Assembly (NCBI GenBank): GCA_930367205.1
Contig: OV884015.1
Coordinates: 34,897,288 to 34,961,287 of the forward strand
Reading direction: 5' to 3'
DNA: 64,000 nucleotides
Origin: Acanthosoma haemorrhoidale
Lineage: Eukaryota; Arthropoda; Insecta; Hemiptera; Acanthosomatidae
Shown: positions 11,801 to 24,300 of the stretch, in pieces
Layout: every line of letters begins with the position of its first letter
How positions within the stretch are numbered: position 1 is the first letter of the stretch
The notes under the pieces: generated by a model
Told to the model about the DNA's origin: nothing
What the model saw: the letters and a program-made list of their open reading frames with translations, nothing else
Databases searched by the model: none
Made by a program: the position numbers and the translations under genes

Positions 11801-13574
11801 AATCTTATAACCCAACATGTCGTATCATTCTATATGTTCGTTATTTGTTAAAACACAAAACTTAAAAAACCAGGGGGAAAATAATTCTTGAAAAATCTCT
11901 GTCCAGTTATCACCGTAGTAAATTCAAAGATTTCCCAAAAGGGTTTAGAGGAAATAATAGAAACAGGTCCTCCATAGCTTGTCCAAACCAATTAGGCTTT
12001 TATTTTTCAATATTTAAGTTATTTCATATTAAAAAAAAAAACTTTTTGGTTAAAGTTTCCAAAATTTTGGTACAATTATTCGACAATCTGACATGGCTTT
12101 GGTTTAGTTGAAGAATAGTCATTCCTGAACGTGGTTTATTAGCGTTCTGCGCCTTTTTTAATTGTTTTATATCTTTATATAGTGGTGGTGTTTATTTGTT
12201 CTATAAATAATTTTGCCACTTAATAAAATTAGTCTTTGAGGTAATAATTAAGAAAGAAGGAATGTGAATCCATGGAGCTGCTAGTATAGTTCAAATTTTG
12301 TATAACTATTTAGAGGAACCAATGAACACACTTTTATTCTTAAGGCTATTTATAAATAAACTAAGGACTTTAACATTATTTAAATGTTATTTTATTGAAA
12401 TAATAATTTAATAATTACTAGTGCTAATTAATACCTAAACCACATTCTCTACCCAACCGTACAATAATCTTATATAAGGTAGATGTATAAAATATTAGAA
12501 TACTTTAGTTAGGTAAACGACAGATAATTTCACAGTTAAAATTACCCTATAATGGCATTTTAGGTAATATATTCCAATTCGCATGCTATTCTTTTTAAAA
12601 GCATTGTTGAGCTATAAATAGTTTAATTGATATTAATGGTTAATTGCGGAAAATTCATTATGCCTTGCGTATTCCAAATCCATTAACTGTTATATCACTT
12701 TTACTATATATTTTTAAAAATTATATCACATTATTGTCCGGACCATAATACTTTTCTTAGCTACGCTAATTCAGGCGCTATGGTGCATTTTTTAAAACTT
12801 AATATAATGATAAAATTTGAGTACTCTTTAGATCAAGTTGGCAGTTGTTTTACCGTCCCTTCTCATTTATCCCGTTCTGTTTTTATTTTGATTAAGTAGG
12901 TCCTTTAATGTGCTTATTAAATAGCCTTGTATTAAAACTTTAATGAATAATCGATTTTCATCTATCTGTGTCTTTACGACGACTTGAACGACGAAATTTG
13001 GCAAAACATAAATAAAATACACTGGAATTTCGAACGTGTATCATAAAACTACCCAACATAACTGATTTTACGTTTGTCAAGACATTAGGGTAATTTCGGG
13101 GGATAGGAGAAAAGGTTAAACCCCTGACCTTTTGGTTGATATTGATTTAATACGCAAAGTTTTTTAATTCCCACAATGTTTAAAACAAATGAAAAATTTC
13201 TGTAACTCGTGTAAAAATGGAAAAGTTAAAATAAATAAAGAGTAGAAATCGCTGGTTAATGCATAATTTATCAATATTTATTATTTTGTTTTAGAAATCA
13301 ATTATTAGTAACCGACTAAATTAAAAAAAAATTAAATAAAGCATTTTTAGTTGAAAATACCAAACAGTTTAATCACAAGCCTTATGACCTTTAATTATTT
13401 TAGCGGCTTATGTTTTAGTGTACGTTTAACAATATTCTAGCAGGTAAAAGACAAAACTTGGCTTTCATCTGTCTGTTCGTTCTACAATAGCCCCCAGAAA
13501 AATGATTCAATCGATCTGAAATTTTTATAACACAACTCCTAGAAATATGCTTATTAGTTTTTACTAAAAAGTAC

Positions 13575-13834
13575 TAGAGGCGTAACTACAGGGTGGTAGG
13601 GCTGGCAAAATGCCACGGGCCCCCGACCCAAGAGGGCCCCGGCCCAAGTGGCCGCGAGCTCAGAAATATTGTTTTAATATTGTACCTATTTATAAAAATA
13701 TTAAAATATATATACCATAATACAAATTATTGGTTGTGGGTAACTAAACTACTCGTAAGTATAATAAAGCTTAATGATAGGGCCCCCATTAAAGGAATTT
13801 GCCACGGGCCCCAGATGATATAGTTACGCCACTG
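13575..13834. mobile_element. hAT-like MITE, about 260 bp
   Basis: The terminal 14 bp at 13575-13588 (tagaggcgtaacta) and 13821-13834 (tagttacgccactg) are inverted repeats matching at 12 of 14 positions. The CAGTGGCGTAACTA type of end is typical of hAT elements. GC-rich ggccc blocks (gccacgggcccc at both 13610 and 13801) frame an AT-rich centre. There is no transposase, so it is non-autonomous. An 8-bp target duplication is not evident. Confidence 0.7.
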
Positions 13835-14754
13835 GTTTTTAGGTAGAATAAAATGAAAAGAAGCTGGCTACAAAAAATGTAACATGAAAAAGTCTTGCAA
13901 ATTCCTCTTGTAACTCTTAAGATTTTTTTTAAGTCCGGTACTATTTAATATATAAATTTAAAAGATATCCCCTTTGAGAGCCAACAACAGGAATGCAATC
14001 CTTATTTAATATGTTCAAAGCCGGTTTTTATGTGTTGAAAAGATGATATTCTGTGACCATGTGAATGTTTAACCAATAAAATGAATTATTTTCTTGAAGC
14101 AATATGGGTTATTAAGAGACTCACAAGGATTAATAATTAATTTTGAAAAATTTTAGTGGTAAAAAAAGTTTTAAATATTGAAAAATATAAAAGGGCAAAG
14201 CTAATGATCCTTGAATCAAATAGCCTTAATAAGTGGTTTAATTACTTTATATGATGTTATTATAAGTTCATGTAATAATTAGCGACCCATTTCGTGACAT
14301 CCTAGACACAAAAATGACACCTTGAGATTATTTCCCATAATCAGATTACATTACAATTAATTATTTATTAAAATGGTGTAAAACGAGGAACCAACAACCC
14401 TATTTTATAGCCTTCATAAAAATGTAGTGACAGGAACAGAAGTTCATTTGCAGGCAAAAGTGGTTCTCCTCTAAGTATGGGCTAACATTTCTCAGCTGCA
14501 CACGTAACATAACTAAGTGAGTAAATAGGTTATTCTCATGATCTGTTATTCTGGAACTTCTTCCTTTCTCTCGAGATGCCACGCATTTGATGAACAAAGG
14601 ATGTTCGATGCAAGGAAGCGATTGTACAGTTAAATACTTTGCCTTTTCTATCAAATATTTCGTTCAATAAAATCAAGATTTGATTTAAATAGAAAACACA
14701 GTTTTTAGTATTTTTGTTATTTTTTTATTGAATTATAAAGTAAATAGGATAGGG
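13835..14754. other. AT-rich, no gene
   Basis: Nothing recognised. The 84-codon minus frame at 14400-14654 has no motif and is treated as chance. Confidence 0.4.
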
Positions 14755-15409
14755 TTATTTATGGAATAACACATTGGGAAAATGGCCTCCACGACTTTGC
14801 TGGCACATACGCACTCTTTTGTCAAAATGTTCCATGACCATTTGGCATAAATGTGGTTGAATTTCCTCTTTTAATGCACGGGTGGATGTGAGCTTGTTGA
14901 CATACACCTTTGACTTCAAATAACCCCATAAAAAGAAATCTAAAGGTGTTAAATCACACGATCTAGGGGGCCAATTCTGATCACCGAATCGAGAGAGTAA
15001 ACGACCTGGAAAAGGCTAATGCAGTATTTGAATTGTTTCATGGGCTGTATGGCATGTGGCACCATCTTGTAGAAACCACATATTGGTCACATCAATATCA
15101 TCCAATTTCGGCACAAAAAACTGTGTCAACGACGCTGAATTGATGTTCCTGGAATTTCAACATCGCTCTCACGCACTGCTTCGATATTGACATTTGAACG
15201 GCTTGTTTTTGGACGACCAGTGTGTTTAGTGTCTCCGTCTGATCCAGCCTCTCTAAATTTTTCAATTAATTCTTCACAGTGGACGAAGTCAAAACACTAT
15301 TGCGACCATATTTTGTATGAAATTTTCAAACTGCGGCCGCCAAACTTTCATTATTTTTGAGATAATGCTCAACAATAAAGACACGGTGTTCTATCGTGTA
15401 ACGCTCCAT
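14755..15409 (-). pseudogene. Tc1/mariner-superfamily transposase pseudogene
   Basis: Read on the minus strand, the start is ATG at 15409 with ERYTIEHRVFIVEHYLKNN and SLAAAV. It continues with TKYGRNSVLTSSTVK, DTKHTGRPKTSRSNVNIEA and GTSIQRR, then PKLDDIDVTNMWFLQDGATCH (second catalytic Asp in QDGA), then WPPRSCDLTPLDFFLWGYLK (third acidic site), and an intact tail (CQQSRGGHFPNVLFHK) ending in TAA at 14755. If the frame is unbroken, 36 residues separate the QDGA Asp from the SCDL Asp. In-frame stops replace residues after SLAAAV, after STVK and after IQILH. The region between GTSIQRR and PKLDD is deleted, removing the first catalytic Asp. The preserved C-terminus suggests a fairly young but dead copy. 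Confidence 0.88.
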
Positions 15410-15525
15410 TTTTACTAACCCTAAACTGTCAGCTGTCAAATTGTTTTTTTTAGGGTTTACTACACTTTACTGCACAAATGGTGGCAAATTCAAATATTGC
15501 GTTAATTCTGGGACACTCTTTATAA
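15410..15525 (-). mobile_element. 5' end of the mariner-type element
   Basis: On the minus strand the element begins around 15525 with agtgtcccagaattaacg, a terminal-repeat sequence typical of this mariner group, then runs through a short 5' UTR to the transposase ATG at 15409. No matching terminal repeat was found beyond the stop at 14755, so the other end is probably lost. Confidence 0.55.
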
Positions 15526-16290
15526 TACCTATAATATATGGACAATTACTGGCTTGATTTAAAATTTTTCATATATAGGTTTTATTTATTGATTATTATT
15601 TAGTGTGCCTATGACTGGTTGATTTTGTATGTCTCCGTCTGCGCGTTCCATGTTTTTATGCTAGCAATTCATAGCATGACAGCTTAGAGTCGAAAACGTT
15701 ATTGCTTAATGAACTATATTGTGGAGAGACAGCGCAGTTGTGTTTAAATATATCCATCCCCAACCATACAGTAACCGTATATATAATAACTTAAGTATCT
15801 GATAGATGAAGCATGTGGTTCTAATAAAGGTATTTATTAGTAGGTAAAAAATAAATTAATGGTCAGCTTGATGTACCAAGTTAACGCCGAATTAATGGTT
15901 CGAGATCAAAATGATAAATAATCTCTCAACAGGAATCTAATTCGAAAGGCATCCTCATCACTTTGTTGTCATTGTAAATCTGATAATTAAGCATTTTAAA
16001 AATCTAAGTTTTATTTTAAAAACTCACTTGAATAATTTATAATGAATAACATTATTTGCATGCTTACTGTGTTGGTATAAGTTATATGACTATGGAAGAA
16101 ATGCTTACCCTCAGAACACAAAATAACAGATTGGATACGTGTAAAAAAATGTTTATATTTCATTAGAAAATTGTTTCTATACCTATTGATAATTTGTATA
16201 TGTGTCTGCTAATATTGCTAGTTGACAATTAACATAAAAATGCATTTATCCCTTTAGCTCCTGTAGTCTTCAAGCAATGATCGATGTCAC
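15526..16290. other. AT-rich, no gene
   Basis: Nothing recognised apart from A/T-rich spacer. Confidence 0.4.
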
Positions 16291-16640
16291 AGACGTGCTT
16301 TTTCTGGATGATAGCGTTGGCAATTAAGAGGGCCAACGGTACAACCGCCCAGCGACATACGGATAGGAAGCAGGGGTAGGTGGATAGATTGAGATACGGG
16401 TGACCCGGTGGGGTCAGTTCAGACCCATTGTCTGAGTGCTACAATGGCAGGTTTCCCAAGTGGTCCAGCGAAGGCAACTGGCCGGAACGGAGACCTCATC
16501 CTCCGCCCTTAGCAAATAGCAGTATCTGCCGAGCTATCGCAGTTGGTCAACCTGACTCGCTTTGCCATTCAGCTCCGCAGACAATTGGAAATGAGGATGG
16601 CTACACCCTCCATGATACCCTAAGTGTGCTAATTTAAGAA
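16291..16640. other. GC-richer island of unknown nature
   Basis: The block has markedly higher G+C than its surroundings and is open for about 69 codons on + (16428-16637). No motif is recognised on either strand. It could be a remnant of a retroelement ORF or an unrecognised exon. Composition and isolation favour a TE remnant. Confidence 0.25.
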
Positions 16641-16847
16641 CTTTTTTATGCAATGAAGCAAGTCAGGTAGAATCAACAACCTCTATGGAATATTTTATTT
16701 TATTCAATGAGATCGATTTTTTCTTTTGTTAATTTGGTTTAACTCTCTCACAAAAAACAACAAAAGTGGGCATTCGAATGTCTACACTCAGTTCCTGTAA
16801 AAGGTGCAAATTCATCGAACCGTGCAAAAACCAATTTGAGAATTTTA

Positions 16848-17065
16848 TGATTTTTTTTTTTTTGATTTTTTTAATTTTAAAACCCCTTTATTTATCAAAA
16901 TTTTTTACAATTTACAAATTTTCGTTTTACGAATTTCTCCTTTTATTGCATACGCAGATGCATTCGAAGGAGGGTAGAATTACAATAACAATATTCTATT
17001 TGAAGTTAAAATTACAATGCACTGGGTACAGGACTAGGTGATGAGGCTCACCTTCGGATATTTTA
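16848..17065 (-). mobile_element. LINE 3' UTR fragment (minus)
   Basis: A T-rich run, then aaacccctttatttatc, gcatacgcagatgcatt and gaaggagggtagaat, then aggtgatgaggctcaccttc. The same order occurs in the minus-strand LINE copies near 26430-26620 and 44130-44330. Only the 3' UTR and tail of that family remain here; no coding part is left. Confidence 0.75.
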
Positions 17066-18400
17066 CGAAGCCCTGAAGGATCTATTTTTGGACCCACCCG
17101 CTATAATTGATTGTGGGAGTTAAAGTGTTTCGTTTAGTGTAAACATCTTGTTGTTGTAATAGGTAGACTCTCACTACCTTCCCGAATCCACCCGCCGCTT
17201 TTAGGCATCCCACACCCCATATCCTTCTCATACTTCCTTCAAATGGGACTCCCCTTAGTGAAAGGCACCCATCATCCCAAATAATCTGTCCTTTATTTTT
17301 CCTACATCCTATATTTCCAAGTTTGAGAGCTATGAAAAAAGATAAAAAAAAAAAAGAAATCTTATAACGCTAATAATCTAAATTGATTTATCCATTATAT
17401 CTAACACATATTGTATAAAAATTATATTCTATAATACTATATGCTGGTCATGTGTCGGTATTAATATAGTAATGAGCTGGATAAGTTTAATTCATTAATG
17501 CGTATAAAAATAAATATAAGTGAACAAATATTTTGGCTAACATCAAAGGTTTCATACGTTACAACCCAATAAGATTTAGTTACATTTACTCAAACCTGTT
17601 ACCATAGTTAAAGACAGATTATGGGTGATACATAATAATATTTAAAGGTCCAAACAATACACTTTTAGAAGGTAAAAATTAATGTTTATTTAATGTCATC
17701 GAAGCTATTGAAATCGTATTATTTTTATTTCTTAATGCATTGAAGCGTGGATTAACACTTGATTACACATAAATTCCAGAGCGTTATTATATAATGCAAT
17801 GGATTGGATCATTCTGAAAGCCCGGTGCTTTCAGGTTAAGAAGATTGGAAAAGGGTAACTTGATTGAATTGGTGTCATTCTCTATATTTATCTCATTATA
17901 TCCCTATCTAGCACTGAACTTTTGTTTTTTCATCTGAGTAGCTGTCTACAGACTTTTCCAATGTTTTATTTGATATCAAAGAGATATTTAGGAAAAGATG
18001 TATGTTCACTCTACTATATAAGTTTCATTGATCACTGAACGGGAAGATATACTCGTATATTTCCATTTTGTTTACCACCCTAATGAGTTTGACGTGAGAA
18101 AAAACATTTATATATAAATTGTAATAGAGAAAGAATTAGACGAATTAAAAAAAACAAAAACAAAAAAAAAACGGTGCCCAAATGAAGAGAGTGCCTCTTA
18201 TTTTTTGTAAAACAAAACTATAAGAATTTTTCGTAAAAATATTTCAGACATAAAAAGAAAACAAAAGTTTTGATCAACTAAGTTGATGAGGTTTCAAAGC
18301 AAAAAATAACGGAAATATGCAAGTGAAACTGAAATGAAAAACGACACATTTTGTTAAAAACCTTAACAAAGTCATACACGTACATCTAATTTAACTATAA
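17066..18400. other. AT-rich, no gene
   Basis: Nothing recognised. A gttgcccggggtag motif at about 18420, just beyond the end, resembles the GC-rich core found at the edge of some arthropod mini-elements. Confidence 0.4.
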
Positions 18401-18599
18401 CTAGTGTAATTGCCCGACGTTGCCCGGGGTAGTTAATTCGAGTTTTTTTTTTAAACTATGTTTTTCATTGTAACCCTTCTACGGATAAATCCGTTCGTTT
18501 GGGTATATTATTAGAAAGGACATCATTTCCTGTTCTAAACAATGCATTTTCTACGGTTATAATTTGCTAGATATTTTTTTAATTAAAAGAACATAATAC

Positions 18600-18985
18600 T
18601 TACAGAATAAATTGCCACTGAGGAAGTCTCGTCCAGCTTCTCTTCCGGCGAGGAGGTCTTCAGGAAGTGTGAGGATAGGGTATTAATGTGTACGATGTGC
18701 TTTAGCATTATTTGTAAAACGTGCGGTATTGGTATTGCCTAGAATAACTTCTTTCACGGGTGAAATATTCTCTCCATGTTTGCTATGTTCAGTTAGATAC
18801 GTACCAAGGCGAGTTAGTTATGTGTCTGAGTATAATAGATTGTAGCACCTCCATTTCTTTAATGTTAGGTTTGATGGCTGATTCTCATAGTTCAAGTCCG
18901 TATGTTCACATTGGTCGAATGATTTATTCTGTCTTAAGAATAAAATATGTCACAAATATAGTAAACGCGGGTATGTGGATGTAAG
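18600..18985 (-). mobile_element. Jockey-type LINE ORF2 C-terminal fragment
   Basis: On the minus strand one frame gives RPM-TYGLELWESAIKPN (both Trp codons of the original WTYGLELW box have become TGA), then KEMEVLQSIILRHITNSPWY and VSN. This is the region after the reverse transcriptase fingers/palm in jockey elements. The 3' part near 18640 (LPEDLL) resembles the usual RLKR..P.DLL end. Several stops show that it is dead. Confidence 0.75.
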
Positions 18986-19904
18986 CGGAAGAAACATCAG
19001 GGATTTGATCGCCTTCAAACCGGTATCCAAACACAAAATTATATAAATTGAGAAGTGTGTAGGTAAAGAATGAGAAAAAGAGTACAGCCTAATTTCTGTC
19101 ACTTAACAAAAACTAATAAGATTTATAAATAATTTTACGGATCATTATCCCTGTATATAGATGTATAGCTATTTTGTTTTCTAATGCAGAACACAGAGTG
19201 ATCACCCAACCAAATAATGGCCCTGTTCAAACTGGTTCAACCTTGTGCGGCCAATAAATTGTTTTGGGGGAAAGAGTTGGAGTTTAGTTGAGGGACTGAT
19301 AGCTTCTAGAAAATATGCTATGTTTTCTCAAGACAAGGAATAAATTATAATCAAATGGAGCAGATAGATGTTAGCTAATATTATGCTAACCTAATCTCAA
19401 AAATAATATCAATCATCGACAGGAATCATTTCAATTCTTTTAATAGTATAAAATACTGTTCATTTTTGTTAGTTCATCAAATTTGTGTAGCGCAAAAGAG
19501 CATTTTCCAATGTGTTTCTTTACATCTTCTTGTCGGGTATTCTCCTCAGTAAACAATAGAACAGAACATTTTGTTTGTTTTCATTCACGAACACAAATTA
19601 ATTAAAGGTGTTTGTGTGTGTGCACAGAATAGATTTAAGTACAAAAAAAACGCAGAAAAAGATGACTGAAAACCTGTAGACGTGATAGAAAAAAGAGCTG
19701 GAAAGAAATTAATCCTCATTTTTGAATTTTACGAACTTTGGAAATTTCTACATTACCGTTATAACTTTTGATATTAAATTATTTCAAGGTAGATACATAA
19801 AAATAAAAAGCATTTAATTTGTTTTAGCTTTAGAAGTGAAATTGTGGGATCTGCTTCTTAGTTAGTTTATAGACTTTCACCTTTCTAAATCCCTAGTACT
19901 CTAA
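18986..19904. other. AT-rich, no gene
   Basis: Nothing recognised. Confidence 0.4.
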
Positions 19905-20240
19905 TTATATCTCAAGGCCATTGCCGCTTCAATCTCTTGAGGGTCATGGGTATGTGTAGAGGAGCTGGTGGACACCTTGGATTAAGATTAGGAAGTGATA
20001 ATTTTTTATGGAGTTTTATAAACTTTGGAGGGAATAGGTTCAAGGAAAGTGTTTATTACCAATGTGGAGGGTTTTATTGGTAACGTAGAACAGTGAATTT
20101 ACTATCATTAAAAAGACTTTGGATTGGAGTCACCGGATGTTTTAATTATTTCCTGCACCCCAGAGTTTCAGTCCGTAAGGCCAGACTGGTTTTTAAGAAG
20201 TTCTTAATCTTGCTTTCTATTGAAAAGTAAGGTTTTCTTT
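19905..20240 (-). mobile_element. Jockey-type LINE ORF2 C-terminal fragment
   Basis: On the minus strand one frame reads KPVWPYGLKLWGAGNN, a stop, NIR, a stop, then LQSKVFLMIVNSLFYVTNKT and LHIG. This is the conserved jockey KPVWTYGxxLWG...QSKxLRxxxNAPWYVxNxTLH region. Two stops interrupt it. The upstream RT palm is absent. It belongs to the same general group as the fragments at 18600-18985 and 49119-49500 but is a separate, divergent copy. Confidence 0.75.
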
Positions 20241-20321
20241 TTAGCTGTATGTAAAGTTGTCCAAATCAACAGTTCAATCGAAGGTTCGGTTTTATAACGA
20301 AAATAAGCCGTCTACAAGAGA

Positions 20322-20386
20322 GGTTCTCAAACCCGCATTGTCGGCCTGAGAGATAGGCACTCCACCTTCACGCCTCAACGGGTCGC
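20322..20386 (-). repeat. tRNA-like repeat
   Basis: On the minus strand, GGTGGAGTGCC, TCTCTCAGGCCGACAATGC and a B-box-like GGGTTTGAGAACC follow at SINE-like spacing. No acceptor stem is seen. A tRNA-derived SINE remnant is the best reading, at low confidence. Confidence 0.35.
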
Positions 20387-20410
20387 AATACTAGATCATA
20401 GTATATTTTT

Positions 20411-21299
20411 TTTTTTATCCAAACCTGATTGAGGTTGTACATCGGTTCTGCTCGTACTGTGATGAAGTAACAAAGCCACTTTTATAGCTGATGATGAAAT
20501 ATTCACCATCATCTGTCCGTCATGCTCCGCGACTTGAGGATCTTAGTCAACATCTCCTATCTTCTTGATTTATATTCACTGCGGAATTTCTTCACTTCTC
20601 GTTTCCAACCTCACGTTCGATGATTCCTTCGTCCAAAATCCTCCATAGCCAAAAGAAAATATCCTGTGAATTAACTAAAGCTCTGACTAATCACTATTCT
20701 AATAATGATAAAGCTAGAATGATTGCTCTTCGGCTTTTGATTATTGTTAACGTCAAATAAATAAGCATACAAAAAGTCCATAAGTTATCATAAAATATTT
20801 ATAAAATATGTAAATGAGCACATTTATTCTTGAATGCTTTATTTAATTTAATGCTTTTATTTTATCTTTCCTATACCATTGTTAATAACTCTTGTTCCGG
20901 CAATATAAAATGAAGAAACAACAACAAATAGTCCAGAAAGTAATATTAAATAAATTAATTAAAAATTTCCAAAGGGAATAATAAAATTATAATAATTAAA
21001 AAAAGATATTGAAAGTATAACTTCATAGATTCATAGCTTTTATACATAACAAGCAGTATTTATGGAAGTGAAATGATAAATACCAACGTACCTACGAACA
21101 TATTTTTACATAAATACAATAATTAAGCTGTTGGTAATACTAAAAATATAACTATACTAGAAAAAATACTAAGATCTATTTTGTCTCCTTTGGACATTTT
21201 ATTAATATTAATTATAAAGTTAATGTATAGTGTTCTTGTACATCTAGTGTTAGTGAATTTATTTAAACTTTAATTTATTATAAATAAACTTTTGGGCAC
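20411..21299. other. AT-rich region upstream of the CPAP1-like gene
   Basis: The start codon at 21312 directly follows a splice acceptor, so at least the 3' part of this stretch should be an intron in the 5' UTR. I could not locate the noncoding first exon or a promoter; no clear TATA plus initiator pair stands out in such A/T-rich sequence. Confidence 0.4.
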
Positions 21300-21311
21300 T
21301 TTTTGTTGCAG
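21300..21311 (+). other. Splice acceptor just before the start codon
   Basis: The sequence ctttttgttgcag runs straight into ATG at 21312. The pyrimidine-rich tract plus CAG indicates that the coding start is at the very 5' edge of an exon, with a 5' UTR exon further upstream. Confidence 0.7.
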
Positions 21312-21377
21312 ATGGAAAAGGCGGCATATTCGATAGCGCTATTCACCTCGATAATTTTTATCTACATTAATTGGAGC
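21312..21377 (+). CDS. CPAP1-like gene, coding exon 1 (signal peptide)
   Basis: Starts at ATG right after CAG and encodes 22 residues, almost all signal peptide. It ends at AGC followed by GTGAGT (21378-21383), a strong donor in phase 0. Reading through without splicing reaches a stop within about 15 codons, which supports the donor. The exon is inferred from its position, splice sites and the need for a signal peptide, not from direct homology. Confidence 0.75.
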
Positions 21378-24300
21378 GTGAGTATCTTAGCCATAAAAAC
21401 ATTTCTGAGTAACAGTGCCATATAATACGTACATTGAAGTCACTAATTGAATAGTATAACATTTTTTTTTGTAAAGTATCACTTCTAGCCATTTAGTAAT
21501 TTTTTTTTGAGAATTTTCAGCAGTGCCTATTTGTTTATACGTCCCACGCAATAAACGGCGAGAATGATCACAATATCTTTCCTCGTACAGCAATGCTCAG
21601 TGGGTAGACCGAAGGAAAACACTCCAAGCCGGAGGGGGGATATTGATTTTGAATGATGCGAAAGTTGATTATGTTTAAAATGTGCATAATATGTAATATT
21701 TTGCCTGAGGATTGAGTGATGTCATTCCGAGCCACAGGAATAAACGATTGATTAATAAAAGTTCAGGAACAATATTAATCACATTTTTTAAACAAGATTT
21801 ATATAAATTTTCAATTCTCAAAGAATATGTTATAATTATAAGTAAAATATAATTAAAGTTTTTAAAAATCTACCAACATACATATTCTACATTTCGTATA
21901 ATGCAGATATGAAACCCTTTAAGTGAAAAAAAGAAGATATTAATTACTAATCAGCAGTGAGGACATTATGTGATAGTCTCATAAAAAATTTTCAACTATA
22001 TAAATTTCACAGGATAAGCTTCAAGGATGCTTCAGAAATTTTCATTAACTCTGGAGTGATAGCAGGATAATGATAACTGACGTTTCCTAAATATACTGAA
22101 TGCATATTAGAAAGTAATCTATTATCAAGTTCTGTTGATTCATACAATGTTGATTGAGTAATATTATCATTGTTATTGTTAAATTTACTAGATTTGTTTT
22201 TCTTCTGAGCTTACAACACTGGCGATTCATACGTTATTTGTTAGCATATTTCCCCTTAATTATTTCCAAAGACAACTATATACCTTATGAGAGCTTAACT
22301 GCAGATCTTACGAAATCTTTTGTTATGTGTGAAATTATCATTGAGAAGTCTAACATTGGTGAGCTTTGGCCCGATCACACGCTAAATTGGCCTGCAGCCT
22401 TCCGATTACAAAAGGTTAGATGGTATTTGCTAATCTAACAGTTAGCCAACGTTGGAATTATCTTTCCATAAGTCACACAATAACTATTGGGAGTTTCTCC
22501 TCACACTATAATGTATGAAATGGGAAATAACTTTATTATTCAGGGTCATAATGATGAAAAGGGGCACAAAGTGTGGTCAGGTTTACGAGTACGATAATAT
22601 GACCACATTATAAATATATATATATATATATTATATTACTATATATATAAATATATAGATACTTTACCACTTAGTAACGATACTAAATGAAAACTGAAAC
22701 TAAAGGAAATTAATGAGTAAAAACCTATTTATTGACAAAATAGTTTTTAAAAAATTGAGATAAAGAAATGTAAAAAAAAATATAGGAGGGGTTTGAAGAA
22801 ATGGTAGTCAAATATTCATTTTTAATTTTATTATATAATTTATTGAAAATGTTGTTCTATATTTTTTAATATCTTGATAACTTTTAAATAATTTTTTCGA
22901 AATCAAATACATATTAAGTTCTTATTTATACCAGTAATTCAGTCAGCCATTAATGATCTGTGAACGTAAAAACTATTTTTTAAATGTAAAAACACATTTG
23001 TGTCATTTCCTGACTCAAATGCATTGTTTGGTATAAATTGACCTTAAGAGTCCCTGCTCTGTTTTTACTATTTTGCTAAGCAAAACAATTTTTACTAAAA
23101 AAAATCATTTATTAATTAGTGTCTGTTACTTATTACTTTGTATGACTCTGAACTCGTGACTCTTAGTCCGTCTCTATGATTCAGTAGTTAGCATCCTGGC
23201 GTCCTGGGTTTCTTAAAAATGTTGTTTTAGTACATAGCCTCGTCGGAAAAATTGAGTATAATCACAAATAAGGTTGCAAAGATTTTTCTATCACTAACCC
23301 AGACCCCAGCAGCTAGAAGAAATCCTACTACAATGCCAACCTTTGTAGTTATTTTGATATTCAAAAAGATGTGATTCTTATATTAAATAAGTACGTAAAT
23401 CAAAATTTTGGAGTTATTCTTAGGATATCGTCGGTTTTTTCAAAATCAAAATCCTTTATTTCTTTTTTATGATGATCGCGACCAGTTATTTAGTTGGTAC
23501 TAAATATATATATATTCTTCCATAATTTTGATCAATGATAAAGCTCTTATTAACAACTTGTAATTTGTGGTGTTTAGTTTTTTTTAATATGGTAATGATA
23601 AAAAGTCATTACCATGGAGCTCACGACAATAACTCAACAATGTCTTTTTCAGTCATGATATTTTGCATGATGGTTGGATCCCCAAATCATCTAAACAATA
23701 AAAATTGCTAATCAATTACTTCCATTTTTAAAATAAATATTTCCCCACCATATTTAGCAGTGTAATGGACTAAAGATCTCGACTTTGTGAGTATTTTGAA
23801 GTAAGAGGTTTAGTGGACTGTTATAAACAAAATTAATTAATACTGTTAATATTCATAACGGACCACGCTTAAATTTTTGCTACTTCATTTTTCTTCATTC
23901 TTGCTATTTCATTCTGTTCGAATTAATTTCCAGATGGGACAGGACTCTTATCCTACATACGATAGCGTGCCCAGTGGGCTGGCCTTCTCCTGCCAATCCA
24001 GGCCTCCAGGCTACTACGCTGATCCAGAAACCCAGTGTCAGGTAATTACAACTAAACGATAACGTCATAAATATTTAGTCGCTTAAAAACAGTTCCCGCA
24101 TCAATAGTTTTTTTTAATATGTTTCTTTTCTGCAGCTGCCCTCCAGCAGTAAGTATATTTATAAAGCTCACCAACTTCTAAATACCAAACATTTCATAAC
24201 ACCTTAATACATTTATATATGATTAGTATATACTTTAATAATTACGCATTAATGAACAAGAAGTAATAGTAATTTAGAATACATATATCATAATTAATCA

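Larger units (their letters stand above)
6431..13574. other. Long AT-rich stretch without recognised genes
   Basis: No coding frame here carries a motif I recognise. It contains the TA run at 7315-7347, many A/T homopolymers, a GC-richer patch at about 8690-8840, and short copies of a CTGTCTG-led dispersed repeat near 11745 and 13465. A block at 11035-11270 is mildly open on + but unidentified. Confidence 0.4.

Noticed and set aside
18880..18900. ggttcaagtcc-like B box at 18890 and again at 38866
   Set aside because: These are part of the reverse-complemented jockey TYGLEL codons, not pol III promoters.
24136..24148. Possible 13-nt micro-exon between tctgcag and gtaagta in intron 2
   Set aside because: Good-looking splice sites, but 13 nt is not a multiple of three and would shift exon 3 out of frame; exon 2 joins exon 3 directly to give the correct CBM14 sequence (CQVWHWC).
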